From contig CM114272.1 in assembly GCA_050084515.1 (NCBI GenBank), forward strand, positions 15,438,001 to 15,502,000: DNA of 64,000 nt, given 5' to 3'. The notes beneath the pieces are model-generated. The model ran no database searches. It saw only the letters and a program-made list of their open reading frames with translations, and was not told the DNA's origin. Position numbers and translations under genes: made by a program. Below, in pieces: positions 1 through 12,610 of the stretch; position 1 is the first letter of the stretch, and each line of letters opens with the position of its first letter. The DNA comes from Blasia pusilla (taxonomy: Eukaryota > Marchantiophyta > Marchantiopsida > Blasiales).

Positions 1-1700
1 TTTCCAGTGATAAACGTTTTGCGCTCTAAGCAGGCCACACTGCCAGTCACTGGAGGTGCAATAGTGGCAGCTGCACAGTGATGCAGGGATCTGGTATTTA
101 TGGATACACAAAGATGTTTCTCACCTGGGATTGTTGGCAGGTAAAATGCTAAACGAGTGACGATGATTCAAGGATTGAAAAGACTCCACAATCTCATTGT
201 CACTCGAGGTTAAGGGTTTCTAATGGTAGTCTCAGATCTTTTCTTGTGGAGGACTGCGACTCTGAGCTCTGTTGTGGTTGCAATGCAATCCCACTAGGGT
301 CAACCCTGAAAGTGACTTGTATAAAAGATGGCTCTTTTTGTGCATCACGTCTGTCTGGTCGTTCTAGATCTTACAAGTTCAGTTGTGACAACTCTCTGGC
401 AACTGTCATGCCGCTGTCTTTTCTTCTCTGCTTGACTATGGCTGCAAAGCCGCAACCAGCACCCGCTGAGAGCCCCTTTGTGGCATGTGGTATATACATA
501 TGTGAGAATTCGTACCACGATCCTATACGTGTTAGATAAGGAGGAAAGAGGTGGATTCTTAAAGACAAAAACCATTCTTGGCTTTGGGACTCCAAACCTG
601 AGATTCCACTCGAAGGTATGTGCACGAAGAATAAACCCACGAAAAATTTCATCGAGTGCAGTCCGTCGCACTCCACGCCTCTATACTCACTCGGCTGGGT
701 TCAAACTCGCAGAGTTGACTCCATGCCTCTCGTCAATACCAGGCTATGAATCCTTCAGACGGGCTAAACCCTAATTTCTCGCACCCTTATCTAGCATTGA
801 AAACGCCCTGGGGTAGCGTAGCTCAAAATCAAGCGTCGACACGGTTCGTGTCACGCTACGTGGAGAGGAGGTCCACACCCTACCCGGACACCTCCTCGTC
901 CTCTCTTTTGGATTGATGTCCATGTGATCTACACACTCCCATGTCCACCTTTCGTCAACTGTACCAAACAGAGAATCTCCGAAATTGTCGATTGCTGCTT
1001 TACGGCTGGGGCTCGTTCCGTCTCTTCTGCATTCGTCCGATCCCTTTTCTCTCAAGGGGACCCTAAACCTACTCACCGACACCGTCTCTTTCTACACGGG
1101 AAGTAGGAGGAATAGAAGAAATGGCGCCGCAGTTGGAAGCACAAACGGAGGATTCGGGAAGAATGGATATCCCCTAAAATCCAAGTTTCACCAAACCCGA
1201 AAACAGCCGTCTTCCTAAAAGAGAACACAATAGAGAACCGGGAAAGCCACGAGAATTTGCTTTTCGAGCTTTCTTCCAGAAACTGCATCCGTTTTGGGTT
1301 TCCTGAATTTTTCTTCTTTTGTTTCTCTCGAAGGCTCTAGAGTTGTTGCTTCTAGAAGCGGCGACGGTATTGGCTTGACCGACTCCCTCAGGTTTCGTCG
1401 CGATGGTTTTGTCAAGTCCGGTCTTCGCGTCAGGTTTAGGTCACGCGGATCCGGATTCCGGTCTGGCGTCAGAGGATATTCAGCCGTAGGATCGCCTATC
1501 TATCCAGAAGGACCGAGCCCAGCGCGCCATTCTACCGCGTGTCATCACGCCTCCGGAGGTGAATCTTGTGAGCTCTAGGAGTGGAGGTTGATCATCCGAA
1601 TGATTGCGACGTGTCAAAGGAATCGCGCGCCACGTTTCAAAACTTTGTCCCTCGTGTTGAACGAAGGAGCCCAAGAGATTCTTATTTTCGAAGATGAATT
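1..1700. other. intergenic DNA, no gene assigned
   Basis: I recognise no protein here. A short frame is open from the window edge to a TGA near base 79 and could be the tail of a coding exon on the plus strand, but it matches nothing I know. The part from about 780 to 1680 is richer in CpG and pyrimidine tracts than the AT-rich DNA that follows, as plant promoter and 5' leader regions often are. A short ATG frame near 1121 stops after about 18 codons. Several open frames of 60-110 codons overlap on both strands with no domain signal, so I treat them as chance. Confidence 0.4.
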
Positions 1701-4400
1701 TTACCTACTTCTTAGAATTTATCAAAAGTAAATGGCTCGTCAAATTTTTTTTTGAAAAATGAATAAATTTTATTTCATAGGATTTTTTTATAATTTTCTC
1801 ACTCGTCACCTTTCTTATTGGAATGTGAGTAGCTTGCGGATGTAATTTCTTTGCCCTATTCTAGATAAAATTATATATAATTGATCAAGTGAAAATATGA
1901 GAGTAGGCAAGTCTATTCCAACTTTTTGTATAATTTTTGACCTTTGAACTTATTAATAATTACAGAAAAAGTTGGACGAATAAGGAGTTGAAGCCAACAT
2001 GAATCAAAGAGCAAATCAGAATCGGATATAATCAATGGAATATGTGGAATAAAAACTCATTCTCCATTTTTTTTCTTCAATTCCCAATCATTAGTTGCAT
2101 GAAACCACAACTTATCAATCTTATTTTGTTTGGTTGTCCCTTTGACCTATACATGTTTTGTAAAAGCATGATCCGTGCTCCAATCTTCGAACATAAATGA
2201 TACGGAGGTAGTGCACAAGGTAAACATGTGTTCAAGAACTCAGTTAGGTATATATGATTCATACCCTTGTTCAAAACAAAATCAACTCGAAGCAAATTGC
2301 GCTCTTGTACACAATAATATCCATTTCATTAGTCATAAGAAATAGTTATTATTCACACTCATTCCTCATATAAATTCATAAATAAAGAATGGGGAATGAT
2401 GTTTACCTCTCCAAGAAGTCGAGACATGACATTTACATTTCTGTCAGTGTCAAAATTAAATAACATTATCTCTTAAGAAGTAGATGTCATATGGAAAGAA
2501 GAGTTTCCATAGATAAGATCATTATGATCGCATATCTTTTACTATTTGTAATCATTTCATATGGTAATTATATAAATTCTTCTCTCAAATAAGGATACAA
2601 AGGTGGACGACCCTCTCCCAACTCCAATGAGAAAAAGCTTGTTGATAAGCACATATTTGACCTTCCAACCTTCCAAAAATCATACAAATCATTTGGATGA
2701 TTTTTGGACGATCCCTATGGTGAACAACCTTGAAGTCATCACCCAGCCGTATTACTTTAACATGAGCGACCGACGGAAGGGGTTTTTTTATTGTATAAAT
2801 CACAATATTATAAGTAAGCAATTGTAGCGCGAAAGACTGAGAAAAATATTTTAGTGATCTTATTATATTTTAGGGTCCAATCTATTCACCAAGCAGTAAC
2901 TATAATGAAACTTATGAGCAAGGGGCAATAAAATCACTTAACGACACGTGTCACATAATTATTGGATATATATATAGGATTTTTTTAGAGGAGAAAGTGA
3001 AAAACAGACATGAAAAAAAAAGAAAAAAAACCTAAAGCAAAAATAATAAATATGAATATATGAGCGGTTTAGGATCTAAGGAAATGGAGGGACAAGATTG
3101 CATTCATCTTGCATCGTAGGAGAGTCGTTGATCTTAGGGTTTGGATCCGGGCCGTTGGAATGTAAGGGGGGTGGGGTTGCGGGGGTGGTTGGGGAGGACT
3201 GGCATGGACTGCCCCCATTTCTCATTTCTCTCGTGGAGCAGTGCTGATCGAATGTTTTGGGCGAAGCTCTGCCATTTTTTTACTTATTTTTCTGCATGCA
3301 ATGTGTGAGTAGACCGCCGTGAAGCCATCCGTGTGCTCGCACTTAGTGATAACCGAGTGTGATCCTTCAATTTCTTGCTCATCCCAATCGTCGTGTCACA
3401 AAGAAGGTAAGTTTCTATCCATATTTTTTCTTTTGTATCAGGAGTTGAAGTGCGAGGGAAAGTTGCAAAAGCTTTCTAAATTTTCCTTTCTCGGTTTATC
3501 TTCTCTATTTTTAGGCGCCGCTTGATCCGCACTGTCCTCGCGGACGACATGGTAATGAACGCGCATTGTTCAGATTCCAATATTAGCCTTCTCTATCATG
3601 ATGAATGTTGGTGAACGTTGTTTGCTCTCATGGAGCAGACCCAATCTGTGTTTAGGAAGGTTGCCTCATCATTGTTGTTATTAAACTCTTGCAATAGGTT
3701 TCAGCTCACATCAATGTTGTTTCATTCCATGCGCAAACTAGCGTTCCTTCCTGATGACTTGCTTGAATATTTTCGCTACCTACCTCCCGAAATGGTCTGA
3801 GTTTAGATTCTTGTCATTGGACTCAAAACTCCTGCAATGGGCTGAGTTCACATTGTAGGACTTTGTACGACATTGTACGTTGTTGTCCGATTTTTGCTAT
3901 TGGTTCAGCTCAGATTAACACCTTCCCACTGCATGTTATTTGTCAATGAGTTGCCCGGCTTGAATGCTAAGCATCATCGTGCTTGTGAATTGAACATGAC
4001 GATCAACGATTGGTGTTCTTGCTAGAAATCGGTGATGTAGGAAGCAAGGAAGTTGGATCATCATCCGGGGGCAGCGAGTTCTCATTTGGGAAATCCATCC
4101 GTGACTCCAAGCATTCCAACTCTAGTGCCACCATCTCCAACTCCATCTCCTGCACTAACAACTCTCTATGATTCGACGCCACATCCGACGCCTCCTTCTC
4201 TGACATTGAGGCCCACTTAGGCCCACTATTGGGGTTTGGACGATGAAATATTGGGATATCTACAGCCTAGGACGTGAACTCCTTCCCATCCTCCACTTTG
4301 GTCACCTCTAATCATCGCAAATGCTTTTATGTAGCATCCATTAGAGGCCTTGGGAATCTGAAAGTGCTTTGCATAAGGTTTTTCTTTTTTGAGTATTAGG
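1701..4400. other. AT-rich intergenic DNA with isolated splice-like signals
   Basis: From 1700 to about 3060 the sequence is AT-rich with oligo-A and oligo-T runs and no supported gene. Between 3300 and 3560 there is a consensus-like donor (AAGAAG followed by GTAAGT at 3407) and a pyrimidine-rich acceptor ending at 3514. A spliced transcript on the plus strand is therefore possible, but no protein I recognise results from joining these pieces. Frames between 3600 and 4400 are short and unremarkable. Confidence 0.35.
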
Positions 4401-4414
4401 ACTCTAGTATCCCT

Positions 4415-5174
4415 ATGCATCAGGGTTTTTTTGGTGAATGTGCAAATTTTGGTATCCCGTTGAATCAAGTTTGTTTAGGTGAATGTTGTAATTTTGGAAT
4501 TCCTTTGCAAATATGTTCAGATAATAGATGTGTTCCTACAGATGAAGGGATTTGGAAGGATTCTTATTGGAGAGAGAGAGCCTTGCTCCTACTTGGGTGA
4601 GTAACATACATTAAATTCAGTTATGGAAGTGGGCCCTTGGAATGGATGGATACCCCGACCGATTCTGAGAGGCTTGTTTGGCTTTGAATTATTTCGCATG
4701 CTAATGAGTATTCCTCCTTATGTTGCCTCCTTAATATGCCACAAAGACTCCCTTTTTAGGTGTAGTGTGCAAGCATGGGTCTTTCCAAGGTGGTATTACA
4801 ACTCAACCGAAAGACACATATATTGCATATGGAAAGATTGGAAGATAGGACTTGGAACTCGTGAGACCATTCTAATGTGGATGAGTGTCCCTGGTGTTGT
4901 CTTAAAATGCACTCTACACATATGCCATGACAAAAATGGCATATGTGTAGGAATGAGTGATCCAGAGATGGTGAAATTTCTAGTATGTGCAAAAGAGAGG
5001 ATAGCTTCAAGTGGTGGTGTAACTCAATTGTGTTTTGAGTTTTGCCATGTTAAGAGCAATGCAACATTGGGGCAGAAGATATGCCCAAGTAGAAGGTTTG
5101 GTTGCTTGTTGAATTCCCTTCCATGCCATTGTTGTTTAGGTATCTGCAACGAGAGTGGTGTTCGGGAGCGGTAG
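4415..5174 (+). pseudogene. decayed open frames, unknown family
   Basis: Two plus-strand frames (4415-4600 and 4623-5174) are unusually open for this AT-rich stretch and are rich in Cys and His, with several C-H-x-C clusters. I cannot assign a family. They precede, on the same strand, the zinc-finger relic that starts near 5490, so they may belong to the same degraded coding unit. The frame is broken between the two pieces and the 183-codon piece runs to a plain stop. Treat as non-functional unless transcript data say otherwise. Confidence 0.3.
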
Positions 5175-5492
5175 AAAGTCAAGGACGAGAACTAAGCCAT
5201 AAGTCCCATATGGTTGTAATATATCACTACATATTAGAGACTGCAAAATCTTTTTGAATGCACTTGGATGATGTATGTAGTAATACATGTTAATGGATGT
5301 TGTGATATTGTAGGTATTTCTGGTTTTGGACTTGATGGCTAGTCTTGATGGTGTGAAAGGGCAAACTTCCACACTGAGAATTCGAACCTCTATTAAACGT
5401 GGATTGATGAGAACATGGAATCAATTATGCAAGTGCATGATTTCCATACTACTATGATCATCATGATTGAGAAATGATACATAGAAGGCTTT

Positions 5493-6861
5493 GTGGAAGG
5501 ACACATAGAGAGCCAAGGTAGCAAAATCAAGTCAACAATAGAGACCGATGTAAGTTTGCCATACACTCCTTCAAGTCCTACCCCTTGTACTCCCCATGAG
5601 GATTCAGAGATGAATGGGTCCCATTTGAATATTCCATTGGGGATCCGTACAATACCTGAGGAGAGAGCAGTTCTCAAATCATCATTCATGAAACCAGAAG
5701 CCTTAGAAATCTGGAAGTCAAAGATAGGGAAACTTGAGAGTTGGACCAAGCAATATGGTTGGGAAGACCATAGATGGCGTGAGTTGACATGGGATGAGGG
5801 GGATATTCCAAAATCCTGCCTTGAGTGTATGGAATGCCAATTGAAGGTAGGAACAACAGAGGGGACTAAACAAAAAAGTTGCATCATAAACCTCTTTCTA
5901 AACCAAAAAACTAAGCACATGAAAACCAATAAACGCCATAAGAATTGGTGTTTAGTCCGAAAACTATGTTGGCGAAGAGTGACTTGGAGACGAGATGATT
6001 GTGCCCCTCTGAAAGCTAGTTGAACAATAGAACAGGGAGTGATCATTGTGAACCTTTGCAATATAGAGGATACAAATGAAAAAAAACCCTTTGAGATTGA
6101 GGGAGATACTACTGACATTAGTGTGAGGTCACAGAAATACAGAGCTAGATGTGTTTATTGCGGTTGTAAGTTCCAACTAGTTCCGCAACAAAATAACCTA
6201 GAGCACAACCTATGTGAACATCTCCGATCCTGTGACCACATAAGGAATATACATGAGTCGATTGTTGAAGTTTCTATATCGATTAGAACATCTAGGCCTG
6301 GAAGACCAAAGAAGGCTAATGCAAGGGACACCAAAAGGCAACGAAAAATCCAAGGCTTTTTTGGAGGTGAGACAAATGAAGGTGAAGACATAGATTTCCA
6401 TCTTTCTACCATTTTTTGGGGATATTGGTTTAGGACAGTAATGTACGATGGACTAGTTATAGATATCAAACCCTTGGTACATGGCCAGCTCATGGGAAAT
6501 ATGTGGCTTTGTGAACCACATATGTATAGGCTAGTTTATAATCCCACTATCAGACAACAAGTGCTTATAAAGGGAACCTTTAGGGCATAGACAATGTGCT
6601 TACCATTCAACCTTGGGAGGTACGTTCAAGTATCTTTGTTGTGAGCAATGCTACAACATTCATCAGATGGATGACTTCAAGAAAAGAGCTACTAGAAGTA
6701 TTAATTCTGATAACAAACGTGGGCATAGAGATACTTTGCTCAAAATTAGATTAGATTATTTAACCTCTCCAAAATTAAGAGAGGCATCTCGAGTAGCATT
6801 CAAAGCGAGAAGACAAGATAAGTGGGAGCTCTGGTGTGCTCGTAAGCAAGTGTGTTTTTAA
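5493..6861 (+). pseudogene. degenerate zinc-finger coding relic, first half
   Basis: Three consecutive plus-strand frames (5493-6023, 6039-6590, 6613-6861) read like one protein broken by stops and frame changes. The first has a Pro/Ser-rich start and a charged, Trp-rich stretch. The second carries a Cys-x2-Cys followed by spaced His and Cys residues, resembling a BED-type or other DNA-binding zinc finger, and then an AT-hook-like GRPKK in a basic patch. The third has a Cys-x2-Cys pair and a basic, helical-looking tail. This order (zinc finger then AT-hook) suits a transposase or chromatin-binding protein, but I do not recognise the family. The same-strand open reading resumes after the LTR inserted at 7100-8101. 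Confidence 0.45.
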
Positions 6862-7085
6862 ATACTAGGAAGACAAACTTGAATGTTATGTTGTACGAGG
6901 CGAAAAATAGGAGAGATATTTTAGCATTATGTAGAAACATAATTACAACATAGAGAAGAGGGTCCTTTGGTGGCAAATCAACGCTTTGGGGATTTTTTTA
7001 CAGATGTGGGTAGAAATATAAATAGAAGTGAGAAGGATGTTTGGTTTTGTAAAGGTACTAAAGCCATTAGTCAAGCCTTATTAGT

Positions 7086-8140
7086 GACTCATCCGATCTT
7101 GTCGCGACCCTCATGACCAAACAAGTGCCAAGCGGAACATCGGAACATTAGCGGGCTCACGCTAAGATGGTTTGCGCGTTGGAGTTGTCTCAAAGAAGAG
7201 ACAAGAGACGAGACGCGAGCGAGAAGTCGCGTTTCAGATGTGATGGTCGCAATTCAGAAACCTGGACCAAACGCGGAATGAGACTTGAAAGAAGTCGAGT
7301 CTAGGAAGTGGGTTGCCAAAGGAAAGATCCGGATTTGGAACGCCACTTGCGTTTGAGAGTTTCCGACTTTATTTATGGCCATAACTTTTAGCTCCAAGCT
7401 GCGTTTGGAGCAAATAAGGGTGCGTTGGAAAGCTTATGGAGAGCCGGTCCAAACGCACCAAAGATCGCTGCAAACGTATAAGCAGCGGCCGAGATACGAC
7501 CCGAAAACGACTGTAAGTGGAGTCGGGTTGAGGGCCACAATGAAGGGCCCGAACCTCTTTTCCCAAAGGGGAGGGGTTATTGGAGAACCCCAGAAGTACT
7601 AGTAAGGGGGAAGGTCTCCGAGAGTGCTTGGAACCCAAACCCCACTTTGGGCGCCGCGGGGCGGCTCAAGGGCATGGAACGGAACGCGAGTTTGGGCGTT
7701 GGGTTGGAAAACCTGCACCAAGTCCATTGAGGCGATTTTAGACATCCCTCTTGGATTTCACGCCGCGACTCAATTACTTGGGTCTCGGTTCGAAACTCAC
7801 ACGAGGACCGTTGAACAGTTGGGATCGCTAGGCGTGCAAGTGCCGTTTCAGATCCCTGGACTAACCAGGAAGTCTGTTCCAAGTCTTGAAGGACTTGCCA
7901 TGTGTTGGGAGCTAGGAACTAAGGAAGGTTGAGCTTGATGAGACGCCGAGTTGAGGACTCGGTGGGTTGGAACGCCGGTTGGCCAAACCCGACTAACGAG
8001 AGTGCGTGTTTGGGTGCAGATCGGCGATGAGTTCGTGACCTACTGAACGCACGCTTCCGCAACACTAAAGATTGACGTTCAAAGAGAGTAGGGGCGCGAC
8101 AGATCTAGTGGATTAATGGATCTACTAGATCGGATGAGTC
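7086..8140. repeat. 17-bp inverted repeat split by an LTR insertion
   Basis: If the LTR and one copy of its 5-bp duplication are removed, the sequence reads as two perfectly complementary 17-bp arms around a 14-bp loop. The left arm lies at 7086-7099 and is completed at 8107-8109; the right arm is 8124-8140. The LTR landed inside the left arm. Confidence 0.75.
7100..8101 (+). mobile_element. solo LTR, Ty3/gypsy-like (TGTCGCGACC...CGCGACA)
   Basis: The 1002-bp segment starts TGTCGCGACC and ends GCGCGACA, so it has the TG...CA ends and short inverted terminal repeat of an LTR. It is flanked on both sides by the direct repeat GATCT (7095-7099 and 8102-8106), a 5-bp target-site duplication. No coding sequence of a retrotransposon lies inside or beside it, so it is a solo LTR left by LTR-LTR recombination. 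A shorter relative lies at 38407-39134 and shares both ends. LTRs beginning TGTCGCGACC are typical of plant Ty3/gypsy elements. The insertion split the older coding relic at 5493-10019. Confidence 0.88.
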
Positions 8141-8159
8141 TTCCCATTGGTGCCAGGAG

Positions 8160-10019
8160 ATCATATTGCAACCTTAGAGCATATCATGCTTGTTTATAAA
8201 CTTTACTCATTTGATGAACATAGGTTGAATTTGATGATGTGTGTTGAAGAGATCGACAAAATTGGCAGGACCTCAAAGAATTTCTAGCGGGCAAGTACAG
8301 AAGTTATTGAGACACCTAGGGGAGAGAAGAGATATTTTACGTGAGCGAACTCTTGGCACACAATTATACTTAGAGTTTGTTGTTGATTACATAGATGTGT
8401 TTTATTCTTTGTCCTTGGGATTCATGATCATATACGATTATGTGGAAAGATTTCCTTTTTCCTTAGATTATGGAGGCTATGGCTAAGGCATGGCACTCGC
8501 TCAATTGCAAGAAATTGTGCTAAGTTTTCAGAGAAAAACATGCTTAGTTTAGAAGCCTTCCATGACATTCAACATTCATGTCACTATGTTGTATTACTTA
8601 TTTGCTTATTTCATGATAGGTTTCCTACACTGCCTGTCCCTCTATATCTCCTTGGATAAGATTGCTGCGAATGGTTTTTTTTCAAAGATTGGAGGTATGA
8701 ATGGGCATGAAAGAAGTTATGACTTTGGCATATTGCTAGATTCTGCTGCAGGCTTGAAACACCTTGCCACATTTGAATTTGGTGAGGAAAACATAAAATT
8801 ATGGAGGCATAAGAAGCATAAATTTATTTGGCATGCTCTTCATCCCTAACAACCTAATGAAAGGTTAGGTGATTACTCATTGGTTTCAACTAATGAAGTG
8901 GTAGTGGAAGTCTTAAAGGAAGGGCTGCAAGAAGCAAGGAACATGTGTGTGATGTTGCAGATGTGTCCACATTCCAGTGTTAAGGAAGCAGAGCGAATCT
9001 GATGGGATAGGCAATAGGATGCAGAGAAATAGACGTGGTTGAAAGATTGCCAAGACTTACCAGTGGTGGCTCCAAATCCAAAAGTTGTGTTTGAAGAAGC
9101 TAGGAGTCTGCATGAACGACTGAATAATACATATGAAGTGAGTGCACGTTTTCCATTTATCCAATAATTGGATAATGATCAGGTTATGTGGGATGATCTA
9201 GAAGTGCATTGGGTTATTCCAAGTGATGATAACACCCTTGATGATGGTGTTCCAGATGTTGATGTGGTTGGTCATGAACTAAGGCATGTTATCAGTGACG
9301 TTGTCCAAGATATAGTGGGTGATGGTTTTGATGTTTCAAGTAGATTGAGGAATATTGATCCCATTGTTACACATGAAGGTAGACTTATTTATAAATCAAC
9401 ATTAGTCAATCAACTAGTAGGAAATCTGATTCTATCAAAGGATAAGCTTCTTAAAGTTAAGAGTTTGTTAGCATTTAGTATTGTGAGGCCAACCTCAAGG
9501 GCATGTGATGCACCTGGAACTTATTGTATTTTAGATATTGGTAGTATTTGTAGTGTTCTCTTTAGAGATGATGTGTTGTACAAATCAACCTCTCGATTTG
9601 CATTATCTAAAAAAAGGGGCAAGAAGACACAAGATACACTTGCTTCTAGTATGGAGAGAGGATTTGTATATAAAGTTTGGTTAGGGAAAGTTCAGAAATT
9701 GAGGAGGAGGGTAGGAAAGGGGTTTTCCAAAATACGACATGAGGTGGCTTTGGATGAAAGAAGAATGCCCAAAAACCTGACAGAAGATGGAGGTGAAGGT
9801 ACATCTGTCCAATGCCTATTCAATTGGTTCACACCTATAAACAATAGTGATGTTCGCTTTACTTATAATAACAACGATGTACAATGGATAGATTTAGATA
9901 TGGTAATAGCTTGTGTCACAATGACATATAAACAAGGTGTAAGAGATGTATGGGTGGTAGACCCACATGATCGAAAAAATTTGGATGTTTTTCTAAAGGA
10001 GAAGAAAACATCCTTATAA
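8160..10019 (+). pseudogene. degenerate coding relic, second half
   Basis: Downstream of the solo LTR the plus strand again shows long open stretches (8241-8486, 8562-8849, 9168-10019) separated by stops and frame changes. The last is the longest plus-strand frame in the first 17 kb, 283 codons, acidic at its start and basic in its middle, ending in a Lys-rich tail with a clean TAA. The stretch at 8600-9160 keeps coding-like composition across two stops. No catalytic motif is recognisable. Orientation and position suggest it is the C-terminal half of the relic at 5493-6861. A long-dead transposase or transposon accessory protein is possible. Confidence 0.4.
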
Positions 10020-11523
10020 ATAAAAAGCATTGAATGGTATCTTCCCTGTAATCTTATTTTCTTAATTCTGATTGTAAAAATTTCCTACTTAACCTGTATT
10101 GGGGTTTACTTTTGGAATAATGTTAATAACTAAAGGTATATTAATATTAAAAAAAAGAAATTATAATGTTGGAAAGGAAATTTAAAAACTTTGAAAAAAG
10201 TAAATAGGGTACGAAAGAAAAGAAGAAAAGAAATGAAATAGGGTCAAAATAATAGGTTGCAGTCGCACATAATGTATAGGATAGTTTGGGTGACAACCTC
10301 GAGCAAACATGCAAGATTTTACAAAAATCATCACCCAACATGGTGAGTTTTTCTCCAAATGCATTTGCCTTAGGATCAATAGAGACCACTCTCATAAGCG
10401 CGATTTAGCGATTTACTGCCTCAAATCCATGAAAACATGATTCATAAGTGCTTTATCCTATAGAATGAGCGCGTTGCATCTCCGTTGATTGATAAATTAT
10501 AAATCACACAATTAAGAAAATTAGAAGTCGTAATCATTAAAAGTATGAACATGTATGTATGTATGGAATTGGTTAAAAAAATTAAGAAATATTCATTCCC
10601 AATTAGAACTCTCATCATTGTTTATGGGAATCTTGAAGCGTGAATGTGATATATATCTTGCGTCTAACAATGAGAATCTATTTTGGATGATGCCACAACC
10701 GAAGTTATATCTTTTGCACTTTGTACACTTACAAGAAGAAGATTATATATAAATTTCTTTCCTCTTTTACCTGGGCCATCTATGAAAATATTCTTGGAGA
10801 TGGTGGTCTAGGAGCATCCAAGCAAATATGATAAGTTCATTAAGTAAAGCATCCCAAATAGCACATTGATCTTCATTCAAACTCGCTTCTTCCACTTGTC
10901 TTTGTTCATATAATTCTTTTGTGTCATATAGCAACTCTTGTTCCTTAAAAATGAATGAGCATCCATACTTTGGAAGTTAGCTTGGGGTATGTATAGAAAA
11001 TCAGATAATCTCTTTCCTTGATCTTGCAAATAATAATGCATTTCCAACAACATCATATTGATGATAGAATCATCAACAACAATAGTGGGGATTCTTGATT
11101 TTTTGCAATGGAGCGGTCAAGGAAAAGATCATATTAAGCTTGTTTCATCTTCTATGTAGGAAAAAAAAAGTCTAACATTCATCGGATGTTATGGCTTTCT
11201 ATTACTTTAAGTCAAGAAAGATGTTTTTTGTGAGAAGTCGTATAAATGAAGACTTACCTCACATCGTTCACATAAGAGATCTTCTATAAGTGGAACCCAA
11301 ATTTTATTCCTTAGTCTAGTAGATTGAGGAGGTGTGCATGTGTTGTAAGCTCAAACAACTCCAAAAAGACGACGAAGTGAGGAACCTTTATAGATTGCAT
11401 AACCTTCTTCAAAGCTAGAGAAGACTTCTCTATCATCTTGGAAAAGTCCTAATTGGATTACGGCCTCCTTAAATGTTGGATGTAACATTCCATTGACATT
11501 TCTTGAGCATTCAAAGATAAAAA
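10020..11523. other. AT-rich DNA without a supported gene
   Basis: The sequence is AT-rich with many short frames on both strands. No domain, RNA gene or ordered repeat is visible. Because a copia reverse-transcriptase fragment begins at its right edge, part of it may be further eroded transposon sequence. Confidence 0.4.
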
Positions 11524-11610
11524 TAATTCACATCAAATGGATGTATAAGACTAAGTACAAGTCGAACACTACGTCGGATAAACTTAAAGCAAGATTGGTT
11601 GTACAAGGTT
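11524..11610 (+). pseudogene. copia reverse-transcriptase fragment
   Basis: About 28 codons read as the start of a Ty1/copia reverse transcriptase: the K-W-M-Y-K-T-K-Y-K block followed by K-x-K-A-R-L-V-V-Q-G. These match the conserved sequence that precedes the catalytic palm in copia polymerases. The frame ends abruptly at the LTR inserted at 11611. No other copia domain is recognisable around it, so this is a relic. Confidence 0.7.
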
Positions 11611-12228
11611 TGTCACATCTGAGTAGTCGTTAGGAAGGGATCTATTCCGGCGATGGCATAGAGAGCCAGCGGACTATCGTCCGAGTAACTCTGTCTTGAG
11701 GTGTCGGATGGGGTTGAGAATAAATCCGTCGTGTCAGGAACGTTGTTTCTGACAACTTTCCTTTCAGAGTCTTTCACAGTCGGGTGATTTGTTCAGCAGA
11801 TCACCCGCCCTTGGTAACCTGTGCGCGCTAGTTACCAAGAGGGTTGCTATCTTTAGGAGAGGAGCCTTTTGACTCTTCCCATACCTATATATAAGAGATA
11901 GATGGCTTTCTCAAGCTATCTTTCTCATGTTGGGCCGTTGGAGCACCATTCTTGCTCGTGTGTGTGAGTTAGGACTAGGGTGCTAGCGTCTGAATTCCTT
12001 TATAGCATAGGGTGGACGAGGCTCGATATGTCGATGTAGACTGAGGAGTGGAGTTTTAGGTTGGGTGTGCTTTTTTTCCTCTTATTTTTGTTGTGTGATC
12101 TGGATGTATATGTATGAGTTGACTTTTGTACTTGTGTGGATCTACCCGTATGTTTGGGAAGATCAATGTTGTGTGGTGTGGATGTGACCATAGATATGTA
12201 TTGTGTGGCGATGTGTATGCGCACGACA
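11611..12228 (+). mobile_element. solo LTR of the TGTCACATCT family, 618 bp
   Basis: It starts TGTCACATCT and ends GCGCACGACA. GGTT is present on both sides (11607-11610 and 12229-12232), a 4-bp target duplication (possibly 5 bp if a shared A is counted). It contains a TATA-like stretch near 11890 just before a conserved TCTTTCTCATGTTG block. The same family is seen inverted at 49071-49679 (609 bp). It sits inside a copia reverse-transcriptase fragment, so it is the younger insertion. Confidence 0.8.
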
Positions 12229-12610
12229 GGTTGTTCATACATGAATTGAATGTTTTGACTACTATGTAACTTTACTAGCTAACAACTATTCAAATTTTTC
12301 TAGTTCTTACATTCTCCACTACATGTCATGTGACGCTCGCATGCACTTTTGAAACTTTTGAATCCTTGTTCTAATCTTCAGTCTATCCGTAATACGTCAC
12401 GCAAAATTTCTGGTGAAGGGGGATTCTGACTAAAATGAAAATCTTGTGAGTGATCCCCCCACAATCAAAAGAGTCTATCTTGTGTAAGGTCGTGTACCAA
12501 GGCTAAAGGAATATACGTTTTTTTGTGATTGTAAAAAATGGTGGATTGGGCACTACACTTTGTAAAAGGACCTTGAAGTTTGGTCATTTGGAGGCAGTCG
12601 GCGTGACAGA

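Noticed and set aside
5393-6118. 241-codon open frame on the minus strand
   Set aside because: It lies antisense to the plus-strand zinc-finger relic and its translation is hydrophobic and Ser-rich without any domain; the plus strand carries the plausible protein.
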